From: Flavobacterium acetivorans
Lineage (GTDB): Bacteria > Bacteroidota > Bacteroidia > Flavobacteriales > Flavobacteriaceae
NCBI RefSeq assembly: GCF_020911885.1
Contig: NZ_CP087132.1
Coordinates: forward strand, 1,798,001 to 1,862,000
Reading direction: 5' to 3'
Length of the DNA stretch: 64,000 bases
Both the position numbers and the translations under genes were made by a program. Of this stretch, positions 1-7,308 are shown piece after piece. Below the pieces are notes generated by a model. That model did no database searches. It had not been told where the DNA came from and worked only from the letters and a program-made list of their open reading frames with translations. Numbering within the stretch: the first letter of the stretch is position 1; the number at the start of each line of letters is the position of its first letter.

Positions 1-533
1 CCATCAGGATTAAGTGAAGGGTCTAATAAAATAATTGTTTTGTCTAATGTTTTTTCAAGTTCAGGGCTTTCTGCTGCAGCTAGGTAATAAGCTAAAGCGA
101 TGGCTGCGCCTGTACCGCTGGATTCGTTCCCATGGATTGAATAGCCTAAATAAATTACAACTGGCAAATCAGAAAGGTCACTATTGTTTGCTCCAGAGTC
201 TGTGATGGCTTGATGTCTTTTTAGAATTTGATCAATGTCAGCAAGGTTCTTTGGACTTGAAATTGTAAGCAATTGTAAAGGTTTGTTCTCAAAAGTGTAA
301 CCTATGGTTTCAATCGAAACTCGGTTTGAGGCCTTGGCTACTTCATTCATATATTGAGCAACTTGGGTGTGGTCCGTATGCATTTCGCCCAATTCAAAAT
401 GGAAGATGCTTTTAGGAGTAGGGATGTTTTTGCTGTAAGTAATGTTTTGGGGTAAATAATAATCTAAGGTGGGCTGTTGTTGGGCATGGGTTAAAAAGCT
501 AAATAAAAGGCAGATAGGGTAAAAATATTTCAT
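1..533 (-). CDS. Zinc carboxypeptidase-like protein, peptidase M14 family (partial, C-terminus outside window)
   Basis: About 177 residues are visible, reading leftwards off the window edge. The ATG at 533 is followed by a short hydrophobic signal peptide ending THAQ, so the product is secreted or periplasmic. The segment HGNESSGT (His134, Glu137) matches the HxxE zinc-ligand motif of M14 carboxypeptidases, and DPSLNPDG follows the family pattern just after it. The family hydrolyses C-terminal peptide bonds with a bound zinc; the third zinc ligand and catalytic Glu lie outside the window, so activity cannot be judged. The DUF1569 gene ends 56 bp upstream on the same strand, so co-transcription is possible. 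Family assignment is firm, substrate unknown. Confidence 0.85.
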   Translation of the reverse strand, partial: MKYFYPICLLFSFLTHAQQQPTLDYYLPQNITYSKNIPTPKSIFHFELGEMHTDHTQVAQYMNEVAKASNRVSIETIGYTFENKPLQLLTISSPKNLADIDQILKRHQAITDSGANNSDLSDLPVVIYLGYSIHGNESSGTGAAIALAYYLAAAESPELEKTLDKTIILLDPSLNPD

Positions 534-589
534 AAATTTTTGGTTTTATTTTTTGATTTAGTTGAGGTGAATCTGTTTTTAGCGATTGC

Positions 590-1039
590 TTATTGTCCAA
601 ATTGTTTTAAATGATGATCTAAATGCATGTATTGAAGCCGATCCCAGTCCTCGAAACTCATCTCTCCAAAAAAAAGATGCTTGCTGGATTTGATTGCTTT
701 TTCGCCAAGTTCCGAAAACAGCATCACTTTTTGGATCAGCTCCTTTTTGGATTGTTCAAAGTCTATGGCTTCTTTTCGAATGAATTCTGGAGCTGTAGGG
801 CTATTTTTTTTGAATTCTGCCGCATTCAAAATTTTATTCTTAAACATTTTGCCTAATAAACCGATTAGAAAATTAGGTTTTAATTTTAAATTTCCAAAAG
901 CGACATCTATGGGACCCTGACAATGAGAGAGCATTTGCGCTGCATTCATTTTTCCCCATTGCGCTTGGCTTTCAGGACTAAGTCTATTGATTCTTTCAAT
1001 TAGTTCTAAATTGTGGTCTTTATTGTAAATGCTTTTCAT
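590..1039 (-). CDS. DUF1569 family protein (DinB-like four-helix fold)
   Basis: A 149-residue soluble protein without signal peptide. The N-terminal half contains WGKMNAAQMLSHCQGPIDVAFG and the C-terminus HLDHHLKQFG. These are the two histidine-bearing helices typical of DUF1569 proteins, a branch of the DinB/YfiT-like metal-binding superfamily. The His near residue 39 and the C-terminal HxxHH cluster are the likely metal ligands. The biochemical function of DUF1569 is not established; related DinB proteins include thiol-dependent transferases. It lies upstream of the M14 peptidase on the same strand. Family assignment rests on recalled motif patterns. Confidence 0.75.
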   Translation of the reverse strand: MKSIYNKDHNLELIERINRLSPESQAQWGKMNAAQMLSHCQGPIDVAFGNLKLKPNFLIGLLGKMFKNKILNAAEFKKNSPTAPEFIRKEAIDFEQSKKELIQKVMLFSELGEKAIKSSKHLFFGEMSFEDWDRLQYMHLDHHLKQFGQ

Positions 1040-1209
1040 GTTTTCGTTATTGTGATTTCTACGGTTCTGGTTTAGCCCTGATGGAAGTGAAAATCCTTTT
1101 TCTTTTTATAAAAAGGAAAAGATTGAAACGGACAGCAGGAGGGATGATTTTTATGGAATTCCAAACGGAGTGCTCCTAAAAAACAGTCTCAAATTTATTA
1201 TTTATTTCG

Positions 1210-1217
1210 TAAATTTG
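1210..1217 (+). promoter_or_regulatory. Bacteroidota -7 promoter element upstream of the cyclophilin-FKBP gene
   Basis: TAAATTTG matches TAnnTTTG and lies 23 bp before the ATG at 1241. No convincing -33 TTG is seen at the usual distance. Confidence 0.6.
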
Positions 1218-1240
1218 CACCTCAATTTAAATATATCAAA

Positions 1241-2173
1241 ATGGAAAACGGAATATATGCTAAATTCAACACCACAAGAGGGTCGATTTTAGTGAAATTA
1301 GAGCACGAATTAACGCCAGGAACTGTTGGTAATTTCATAGGATTAGCAGAAGGTAATTTAGAAAATAAAGTAAAGCCACAGGGGAATAAATATTATGACG
1401 GATTGAAATTCCATAGAGTAATTCCTGATTTTATGATCCAAGGTGGTTGCCCACAAGGAACCGGAACGGGAGATCCAGGTTATAAATTTGATGATGAGTT
1501 TCACCCAAGTTTAAAACATGATAAACCAGGAGTTTTAGCTATGGCTAACGCAGGGCCTGGAACTAATGGTTCTCAGTTTTATATTACACACGTTCCTACT
1601 TCTTGGTTAGATGGGAAACACACTGTTTTTGGACATGTTGTAGAAGGGCAAGATGTAGTTGATGCTGTGGCTCAAGGAGATGTTTTAGAGACTTTGGAAA
1701 TCCTAAGAGTAGGTGAAGAAGCTGAGAAGTGGAATGCTATTGAAGCTTTTATCAATTTTAAGGGAGCGCGTAACAAGCGTGATATTGCTTTGAAAGCAGA
1801 AGCAGAAGCGGCAATGGAAAAATTGGCTGCTGGTTTTGAAAAAACGGAAAGCGGTTTGCGTTACCAATTCATCCAAAGAGGTGAAGGAAAAAAAGCAGAA
1901 AACGGTAAAACGGTTTCAGTTCATTATACGGGACAACTTCCTGACGGAAAAGTTTTTGATAGCTCTTATCCAAGAAAAAAACCAATTGAATTCCCATTAG
2001 GAGAAGGAAATGTAATTGAAGGTTGGGACGAAGGTATCGCTTTGTTGCGCGTGGGTGATAAAGCACGTTTTGTGATTCCAGCTCATTTAGGATATGGATC
2101 TCGCGGTGCTGGAGGAGTAATTCCACCAAATGCTACTTTGATTTTTGACGTAGAATTGATGGATGTAAAATAG
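1241..2173 (+). CDS. Dual-family peptidyl-prolyl isomerase: cyclophilin fused to FKBP
   Basis: The 310-residue protein carries two unrelated prolyl isomerase domains. Residues about 1-160 are a cyclophilin: [13 protein letters not shown] includes the catalytic Arg59, with [16 protein letters not shown] and the [10 protein letters not shown] segment (Trp122). A lysine- and alanine-rich helical linker spans about 165-200. Residues about 205-310 are an FKBP with pocket residues Tyr229, Asp240, Trp262 and Tyr285 ([18 protein letters not shown]). Both active sites look intact. No signal peptide is seen, so it probably acts on cytosolic folding clients. A -7 promoter box precedes it and a strong terminator follows. 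The order cyclophilin-then-FKBP is the bacterial form of the dual-family immunophilins. The stop TAG borders a period-7 repeat. Confidence 0.95.
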   Translation: MENGIYAKFNTTRGSILVKLEHELTPGTVGNFIGLAEGNLENKVKPQGNKYYDGLKFHRVIPDFMIQGGCPQGTGTGDPGYKFDDEFHPSLKHDKPGVLAMANAGPGTNGSQFYITHVPTSWLDGKHTVFGHVVEGQDVVDAVAQGDVLETLEILRVGEEAEKWNAIEAFINFKGARNKRDIALKAEAEAAMEKLAAGFEKTESGLRYQFIQRGEGKKAENGKTVSVHYTGQLPDGKVFDSSYPRKKPIEFPLGEGNVIEGWDEGIALLRVGDKARFVIPAHLGYGSRGAGGVIPPNATLIFDVELMDVK

Positions 2174-2199
2174 TATTTAGTGGTCAGTGTTATGACTGC
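2172..2199 (+). repeat. Degenerate period-7 repeat across the stop codon of the PPIase gene
   Basis: Units AGTATTT, AGTGGTC, AGTGTTA and a fourth weaker unit follow each other at exactly 7-bp spacing. They start inside the TAG stop codon (2171-2173). This is one of several such arrays in the window, mostly at gene 3' ends and with the AG of each unit on the coding strand. Confidence 0.6.
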
Positions 2200-2212
2200 T
2201 TAATGATATATA

Positions 2213-2247
2213 AAAAATCCCAAAACGAAAGTTTTGGGATTTTTTTA
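2213..2247 (+). terminator. Rho-independent terminator after the PPIase gene
   Basis: ATCCCAAAAC, loop GAAA, GTTTTGGGAT, then a run of seven Ts in all. The stem is perfect and 10 bp long, 40-75 bp after the stop. Confidence 0.9.
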
Positions 2248-2252
2248 TGTAA

Positions 2253-2357
2253 ACTTCTCACTTCTCACTTCTCACTTCTCACTTCTCACTTCTCACTTCT
2301 CACTTCTCACTTCTCACTTCTCACTTCTCACTTCTCACTTCTCACTTCTCACTTCTC
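2253..2357. repeat. Perfect heptanucleotide tandem array, 15 copies of ACTTCTC
   Basis: 105 bp made of 15 uninterrupted 7-bp units (GAGAAGT on the minus strand). It fills the space between the PPIase terminator and the thioredoxin-like gene and supplies that gene's last codons and stop. Because 7 is not a multiple of 3 and each minus-strand unit junction contains TGA, every frame meets a stop within three units, so copy-number change cannot extend the protein. This length of perfect array should be slippage-prone. Confidence 0.97.
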
Positions 2358-2905
2358 CATTTGATATTACAGCCTAAACTCGGTTTTTGATCCGGGTTAA
2401 TGATTCTATTGTAGATTAGTCCGTCAATTGCGCCACGCAAATCACTGCCGCTTAATGGGATTCCATTTCCCGGACGGCTGTCGTCTAATTGGCCGCGATA
2501 GACTAATTTGTCTTGATTGTCAAATAAGTAAAAATCAGGTGTACAGGCTGCGTCATAGGCTTTCGCAATTTGCTGTGTTTCGTCATAGAGATAAGGGAAT
2601 TCAAAATTATTTTCGAAAGCAAACTCGGTCATCAATTGAGGAGAATCCTGTGGATAGTTTGTCGAATCATTACTGGAAATAGTTATAATACCAAGACCTT
2701 GTACGCGATAATCATTAGCGATCATTACAAGCTCGTCAATGACATGATGTACAAAGGGGCAATGATTGCAGATAAATATTACCAGGGTTCCTTTTTCGCC
2801 TTTTAAATCAGCAAAAGAAAACCATTCTGAGGAATTGGTGTCTTTCAAATAAAATTCGGGAGCAGTTGTTCCCAGCGGTACCATTTTTGAAGCAGTTTTT
2901 GACAT
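2342..2905 (-). CDS. Thioredoxin-like / peroxiredoxin-like protein (AhpC/TSA superfamily, CNHCPFV type)
   Basis: The 187-residue protein has a thioredoxin fold with a CxxC active site at Cys46-Cys49 within [13 protein letters not shown] conserved C-terminal segment PSLGCNIKW carries a third cysteine. This belongs to the thioredoxin-family group often labelled redoxin-domain or PRX-like; a cytosolic thiol-disulfide role is likely, since there is no signal peptide. The last residues (RSEK) are encoded by the heptanucleotide array, which also provides the TGA stop, so the natural end has probably been overwritten by repeat sequence. Transcription runs towards the PPIase gene (convergent). Confidence 0.85.
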   Translation of the reverse strand: MSKTASKMVPLGTTAPEFYLKDTNSSEWFSFADLKGEKGTLVIFICNHCPFVHHVIDELVMIANDYRVQGLGIITISSNDSTNYPQDSPQLMTEFAFENNFEFPYLYDETQQIAKAYDAACTPDFYLFDNQDKLVYRGQLDDSRPGNGIPLSGSDLRGAIDGLIYNRIINPDQKPSLGCNIKWRSEK

Positions 2906-3097
2906 GGAGTTTTTTTTCTTATTTAAAGATTTAGGTCTAAGTTAAGAAAAAAAGGATTGGCTTTTAGGTTTTAGCTGCTAATTTGTAAGAGAAACTTCTG
3001 TTTTAGATGTGTTGACTTTAGCCGAAATATAAAAATAGGGAGGTGGTTTTTTAAGAAAAGAGAATGCTTTTTAGCATTTGATTTTTGCGAAAAATGA

Positions 3098-3132
3098 CAA
3101 AAAAAACACCTTCATAAGAATGAGGTGTTTAA
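3098..3132 (-). terminator. Terminator of the glutamate synthase-like / GreA-like operon
   Basis: On the minus strand AAACACC pairs with GGTGTTT (inner TCAT/ATGA with a 1-base bulge), followed by eight Ts. It starts just after the GreA-like stop codon at 3143. Confidence 0.85.
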
Positions 3133-3142
3133 AAAAAGAGGT

Positions 3143-3535
3143 TTATGAGTTGCTTGAAGGATTGGCAACAGCAATTATTTTTAAGGTTTTAATTCCAGAA
3201 GGCAATTGCCATTCAACTTCATCGTTTTCTTTAAATCCTATGATGGCTACGCACAATGGAGCCAAAATAGATACTTTTCCTTCTTTAAGGTTAGATTGTG
3301 ATGGCATCACAATTTGAACTTTCATTTGTTGTTTGCTGTTTACGTCCTCTATGGTTACTTGCGAATTCATTCGGACGATGCTTTCATCAACGACGCCTTC
3401 TTTGTTTATGATTGCGCGATCTAGCTCTTGGGTAAGTAGTGCAATTTCTCTAATATTCGTACTATCCTTGGCGTTTTTTGTTAATTCTCGAAGGATATTG
3501 TAATCTGTAATTGTTAAAACAGGTGTTGGTTTCAT
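3143..3535 (-). CDS. GreA/GreB C-terminal-domain protein, Rnk-like
   Basis: The 130-residue protein has a short helical N-terminus and a C-terminal FKBP-like GreA/GreB domain (about residues 45-125). Recognisable parts are VVDESIVRMNSQVTIEDV, LAPLCVAIIGFKENDEVEWQLPSGIKTLKII. It lacks the long coiled-coil with acidic tip needed for transcript cleavage, so it resembles Rnk, which binds RNA polymerase without stimulating cleavage. It starts 6 bp after the stop of the upstream FMN-enzyme gene and ends at a terminator, so the two form an operon. The precise role is unknown; an RNA polymerase-binding function is inferred from the family. Confidence 0.75.
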   Translation of the reverse strand: MKPTPVLTITDYNILRELTKNAKDSTNIREIALLTQELDRAIINKEGVVDESIVRMNSQVTIEDVNSKQQMKVQIVMPSQSNLKEGKVSILAPLCVAIIGFKENDEVEWQLPSGIKTLKIIAVANPSSNS

Positions 3536-3541
3536 GTTGAT

Positions 3542-5095
3542 TTAGTTTAAGTTTATTTTTTCGGTTTTAGCAATATTTTCTGAATCTTTAAAGAATAATG
3601 AGGCAAAACTTTCATTGGTTTTATGGTCAATTCTTCTGTAGAATACATTTGGCGTAATCGCTTTTGGACTATCAAAACCACAAGCTCCTATGAATTCGGC
3701 AAAAGCTTTTAGCGTATTGTTATGGAAATGGGCAACGCGCACACTTTTGTCTGTGATGTCTAATCCTTTGTATAGGGTTTTGTCTTGGGTAGCAATACCT
3801 ACAGGGCATTTACCGCTATCGCATTGTAATGCTTGGATACAACCCAAAGCAAACATCATTCCTCTTGCGCTATAACAAGCATCGGCACCAAGAGAAATTG
3901 CTTTGGCAATATCAAAACCGGTAATAATTTTTCCTGAAGCCATAATTTTAATTTGATCTCTTAGTCCAAACTCCTTTATTACTTTACTGGCGAATATTAA
4001 AGCGTCAGAAAGTGACATTCCCATATAATCTATGAATTCTAAAGGCGCTGCTCCTGTTCCTCCTTCTGCTCCGTCAATAGTAATGAAGTCAGGAACAATA
4101 CCTGTTTCTTTCATCGCTTGGACAATTGCTATAAATTCATCCTGACGGCCAATACAAATTTTAAATCCAACTGGTTTTCCGTTAGATAATTTTCTTAATT
4201 TGTTTAAGAATTGTAACAACTCAACACTATTTGAAAATGCGGTATGTCCAGCTGGGGAATGCACGGCAATGTGAGGTTTGATGTTTCTTATTTTTGCAAT
4301 TTCAGGTGTGTTTTTTTCTCCTGGCAACAATCCTCCGTGTCCAGGTTTGGCTCCTTGAGAGAGTTTTAATTCGATCATTTTTACTTGCGGAAAGTTTGAT
4401 TTTTCCGAAAATAATTCATCCGAAAAAGAACCGTCATCATTTCGACAACCAAAATATCCCGTTCCGATTTGCCAAATTAAATCACCGCCTTCTAAATGGA
4501 AATCACTGATTCCTCCTTCGCCTGTATTATGGGCAAAACCTCCTTTTTGTGCTCCTTTGTTCAAAGAAGAAATAGCAGTTTTACTCAATGCACCATAACT
4601 CATTGCACTAATGTTATAAATACTGGCGCTGTAAGGTTGTAGACAAGCACTGTTTCCAATAGTAGTTCTAAAGAATTGTTTGTCGGCCCTTTTTGGGTAA
4701 ATAGAATGAGCTGCCCACTCATAGCCAATACGGTTAGGGTCGTCCTGCATTCCAAACGAAATGGTTTGTTTTACATTTTTGGCTCTTTGGTATACAATGG
4801 AACGTTGTCTACGATTAAAAGGTTTTCCGTCTAATTCGCCTTCAAAAAAATATTGACGCATTTCCGGACGGAAAGATTCTAGGAAATACCTGAATCGACC
4901 CACAATTGGGTAGTTTCTTTTAACGGTATGTCTGGATTGAAAAGTGTCCAGAATCAACAGATAAAACAATGAAAATGGAATAATCAAAAAGAAGTAATTG
5001 AGATAGTCAAAGTAAGTCAACGCGCTGCTGATTACTAGAAACAAAATAGTGGATACCCAAATAATTTGTTGTACAGATAATTTTTTTAAAAACAT
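3542..5095 (-). CDS. FMN-binding glutamate synthase family protein, membrane-anchored
   Basis: The 517-residue protein begins with two hydrophobic helices (about residues 8-55), then a TIM-barrel of the archaeal-type glutamate synthase (GltB FMN domain) family. Motifs include GEGGISDFHLEGGDLIWQIGTGYFG, GAKPGHGGLLPG, the substrate/FMN segment ITIDGAEGGTGAAPLEF and CDSGKCPVGIATQ. No glutaminase domain is present, so an independent glutamate synthase role is not shown; this subgroup is often found without partners. The N-terminal anchor places the enzyme at the inner membrane, which suggests a different electron partner from classical GltBD. It is followed by the GreA-like gene 6 bp later and preceded by a possible 33-residue leader ORF. 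Confidence 0.88.
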   Translation of the reverse strand: MFLKKLSVQQIIWVSTILFLVISSALTYFDYLNYFFLIIPFSLFYLLILDTFQSRHTVKRNYPIVGRFRYFLESFRPEMRQYFFEGELDGKPFNRRQRSIVYQRAKNVKQTISFGMQDDPNRIGYEWAAHSIYPKRADKQFFRTTIGNSACLQPYSASIYNISAMSYGALSKTAISSLNKGAQKGGFAHNTGEGGISDFHLEGGDLIWQIGTGYFGCRNDDGSFSDELFSEKSNFPQVKMIELKLSQGAKPGHGGLLPGEKNTPEIAKIRNIKPHIAVHSPAGHTAFSNSVELLQFLNKLRKLSNGKPVGFKICIGRQDEFIAIVQAMKETGIVPDFITIDGAEGGTGAAPLEFIDYMGMSLSDALIFASKVIKEFGLRDQIKIMASGKIITGFDIAKAISLGADACYSARGMMFALGCIQALQCDSGKCPVGIATQDKTLYKGLDITDKSVRVAHFHNNTLKAFAEFIGACGFDSPKAITPNVFYRRIDHKTNESFASLFFKDSENIAKTEKINLN

Positions 5096-5169
5096 GTTTT
5101 TAAATTTGATTGGATTTTAAAAAGGCAGCTTTTTAAAATCTCAGGTTAAATAAATGATGTAAAGAAAGA

Positions 5170-5210
5170 ACCTTCGTCTCGAAGTAGTTTGTTTTTAGTT
5201 AGACGAAGGT
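5170..5210 (-). promoter_or_regulatory. Perfect 10-bp inverted repeat directly after a small ORF, upstream of the glutamate synthase-like gene
   Basis: ACCTTCGTCT (5170-5179) and AGACGAAGGT (5201-5210) form a 10-bp perfect stem with a 21-nt loop. On the minus strand the hairpin starts at the base after the small ORF's TAG and is followed by a weak T-rich stretch. It could be an attenuator or partial terminator 75 nt before the ATG at 5095. Confidence 0.55.
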
Positions 5211-5312
5211 CTAATCAACAAAGGCTTTTGAATGCGAAAATTTAGCTCCAAGCGCGAAATCCTCTTTGGAAAAAGAGGTAAATGTTGGAATTCTAGTAGA
5301 AAAGGTTTTCAT
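5211..5312 (-). CDS. Possible 33-residue small ORF / leader peptide
   Basis: An ATG at 5312 opens 33 codons beginning MKTFSTRIPTF and ending SKAFVD, rich in Phe, Ser, Thr and Lys. A -7 promoter box (CAAAAATA on the plus strand, 5333-5340) lies 20 nt upstream and a perfect 10-bp hairpin begins right after the stop. It precedes the FMN-enzyme operon on the same strand. This promoter-ORF-hairpin layout resembles a leader peptide or a short independent transcript. No family is recognised and chance cannot be excluded. The rest of the 409-bp gap (5096-5504) shows only AT-rich sequence and csaA's upstream region. Confidence 0.4.
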   Translation of the reverse strand: MKTFSTRIPTFTSFSKEDFALGAKFSHSKAFVD

Positions 5313-5332
5313 AATAGTTAAATTTCACGGTA

Positions 5333-5340
5333 CAAAAATA
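5333..5340 (-). promoter_or_regulatory. -7 promoter element upstream of the small ORF and glutamate synthase-like operon
   Basis: TATTTTTG on the minus strand matches TAnnTTTG, 20 nt before the small ORF's ATG. No -33 TTTG is evident. Confidence 0.5.
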
Positions 5341-5504
5341 CACTCATTTTTTTATTTTAATAAATTTTTTCATCATTTATGTTAGATTTATCATTATTTG
5401 TAGTTAAATCCTACTTTTTACAGGAGCTATTGTTTTCGAAAACTTAGGTTTTTGCTTTATAAAATGTAATTTTAGGTTTCGAAATAAAATTAAAATGCAA
5501 TAAA

Positions 5505-5840
5505 ATGGAATTGAATTGGCAAGATTTTGAAAAAGTGGCAATGCATGTGGGAACCATAATGCAAGTAAATGATTTTCCGGAAGCCAGAAAACCAGCCTAT
5601 CAACTCACGATCGATTTTGGTGAAATTATTGGAATCAGAAAAACTTCCGCACAAATAACCAAGCGTTACAGTAAAGAGGATTTACTCAACAGACAAATTG
5701 TTGCAGTGGTCAATTTTCCAAAAAAACAAATCGGAAAATTCATGAGCGAATGTTTAGTTTTAGGAGCCGTAGGAGAGGAGGGCGATGTCATTCTTTTGGC
5801 TCCCGATTTTAAAATTGAAAACGGATTGAGGATTGGTTAA
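5505..5840 (+). CDS. csaA: CsaA-like tRNA-binding domain protein
   Basis: The 111-residue protein is a stand-alone OB-fold of the tRNA-binding (EMAP-II-like) type. The segments VAMHVGTIMQVNDFPEARKPAYQLTIDFGE and IVAVVNFPKKQIGKFMSECLVLG match the CsaA pattern, including the conserved NFPxKQI stretch and the closing DFKIENGLRIG. CsaA proteins are small dimers with chaperone-like and tRNA-binding properties; which matters in vivo is uncertain. The length is normal for the family. It is a single plus-strand gene between divergent and convergent minus-strand genes. Confidence 0.9.
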   Translation: MELNWQDFEKVAMHVGTIMQVNDFPEARKPAYQLTIDFGEIIGIRKTSAQITKRYSKEDLLNRQIVAVVNFPKKQIGKFMSECLVLGAVGEEGDVILLAPDFKIENGLRIG

Positions 5841-6045
5841 TTCGAAGAATAGAAAAACATTTATTTTGAACAGTGTTTATTGTTTTTTTTACATTAAAAT
5901 GTTGATGTTCTCGCCGGTTAAATTTTATATGTTTTGGGTTATTTTTTCAATTTATCTGGAATTTTCATAGTTGGATTGAATGGGTTTTTTATTCGGAAAT
6001 AAATGTTTTTATTCCAATTAGATAGCCATTTGTGCGAGATATTCC

Positions 6046-6492
6046 TTAAGAATCTAATAAGCGGCGGTGGTAATTTATTTGTCCCAGATGGTATGCCAAG
6101 TGAGTTGTCAAATGAACCAAAAAAAATGCCGTTGAATTTCTGCTTTCAAAAACAACAATGGGGTAATCCTGATTTAATTGTTCTTCGGTCAATTTGTCTA
6201 GAATAGATTCTATCATGATCATAGTTTCTTGAATTTTTTGGATTAATTCATTTCTGGGAATATCTTTTAAGGAGAATTCCAGTTCGCGATTTCTGATGTA
6301 GTTTGTTTTCCCCAATTCGGCTCCAATGAAAGTATTTAGATTTCCGATTAAATGCAAACAAAGATTGCCTGCAGAGTTACTGATTCCTTGCTCTATCTTC
6401 CAAATTGTTTTTTCGTTTTGATAGGATTCAATTTCTTGTTTTAATTTATTAAGATCTCTATCAAAAATCGTTTTCAATGTTTCTGTTAGCAT
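6046..6492 (-). CDS. DinB family protein (DUF1572-like)
   Basis: The 148-residue four-helix protein has the DinB metal triad: His47 (LCLHLIGNLN) plus His131 and His135 in HLTTHLAYHLGQINYHRR. DinB-superfamily proteins bind a divalent metal and several act as bacillithiol- or mycothiol-dependent transferases, but this one cannot be assigned a substrate. It is the last gene of a three-gene minus-strand operon, 10 bp after the sulfurtransferase. The pairing with a sulfurtransferase hints at thiol chemistry, which is an inference from context only. Confidence 0.8.
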   Translation of the reverse strand: MLTETLKTIFDRDLNKLKQEIESYQNEKTIWKIEQGISNSAGNLCLHLIGNLNTFIGAELGKTNYIRNRELEFSLKDIPRNELIQKIQETMIMIESILDKLTEEQLNQDYPIVVFESRNSTAFFLVHLTTHLAYHLGQINYHRRLLDS

Positions 6493-6502
6493 ATTTTTTC
6501 TT

Positions 6503-7303
6503 TTATTTTTCTATTGGTAAATTTTCATCTTGACCCCATTCGGTCCAAGAACCATCATAAACAGCTTTAGCTTTGTCTGAAATCAGTTCGTAGGCAATCA
6601 AATCAATACAAGCCGTTATACCAGAGCCACAGCTGAAGATTAGGTTTTTGTCTTGTTGTGGTAATATTTTTTTTAATTCCTCTTTGGGTAAAAATTTACC
6701 GTTTTTTAGAACTTGAGTATAGGGAATGTTTATAGATCCGGGAATGTGTCCGCTTCTTAAACCCACTCTTGGTTCTTTGGTTTCACCTTGAAAACGGTCT
6801 GTTGAACGCGCATCTACCACTAAGCTTTTTTTGGATTGTATGTTTTTTAAAAGTTGCTCTTTGGTTTTAACTAATTGGGGTTGGAAATGGACTACAAAAT
6901 TTCCTTTGGGATAGGATGGTTCTTGTCTGTTTTCGGTAGGATAGTTTTCGTTTAACCAAGAGGGTAGTCCGCCATCGAGAACCCAAACCTTCTCGTGCCC
7001 CATAATTTTAAAGAGCCACCATGCCCTTGGACTGGAATAAATTCCTTTGGTATCATAGACCACAATTTTACTGTTGTTGTCAATGCCTATTTTTTGACAG
7101 GCAATGGCAAAATCCTCCGGGCTCGGGAGTGTATTGGGTAAAGGATTGCTCGTGTCGCTGAATTTGTTTTTGATGTCAAAAAGACGCGCCCTTTTGATTT
7201 GAATATCTTGGGAAGGAGTATCTAAAATGGCTTCGAGTACAATCAATTCAGGATCTTCAAGATGTTCGTGGAGCCAGTCTACAGATACGATTGGACTTTT
7301 CAT
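6503..7303 (-). CDS. Sulfurtransferase, tandem-rhodanese 3-mercaptopyruvate/thiosulfate type
   Basis: The 266-residue protein has two rhodanese domains, an inactive N-terminal one (about 1-125) and a catalytic C-terminal one (about 145-262). The active-site loop is CGSGIT with Cys225; CGSG(V/I)T is the mercaptopyruvate sulfurtransferase signature rather than the CRxGx[RT] loop of thiosulfate rhodaneses. RAWWLFKIMGHEKVWVLDGG and RSGHIPGSINIPY are further family landmarks. It transfers sulfane sulfur from a donor to a thiol or cyanide acceptor, probably in the cytosol. It starts 5 bp after the P-type ATPase stop, so the genes are co-transcribed and probably translationally linked. Confidence 0.9.
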   Translation of the reverse strand: MKSPIVSVDWLHEHLEDPELIVLEAILDTPSQDIQIKRARLFDIKNKFSDTSNPLPNTLPSPEDFAIACQKIGIDNNSKIVVYDTKGIYSSPRAWWLFKIMGHEKVWVLDGGLPSWLNENYPTENRQEPSYPKGNFVVHFQPQLVKTKEQLLKNIQSKKSLVVDARSTDRFQGETKEPRVGLRSGHIPGSINIPYTQVLKNGKFLPKEELKKILPQQDKNLIFSCGSGITACIDLIAYELISDKAKAVYDGSWTEWGQDENLPIEK

Positions 7304-7308
7304 GATTT

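Noticed and set aside
2253..2357. CRISPR-like array
   Set aside because: Units are 7 bp with no spacers, and no cas genes occur in the window.
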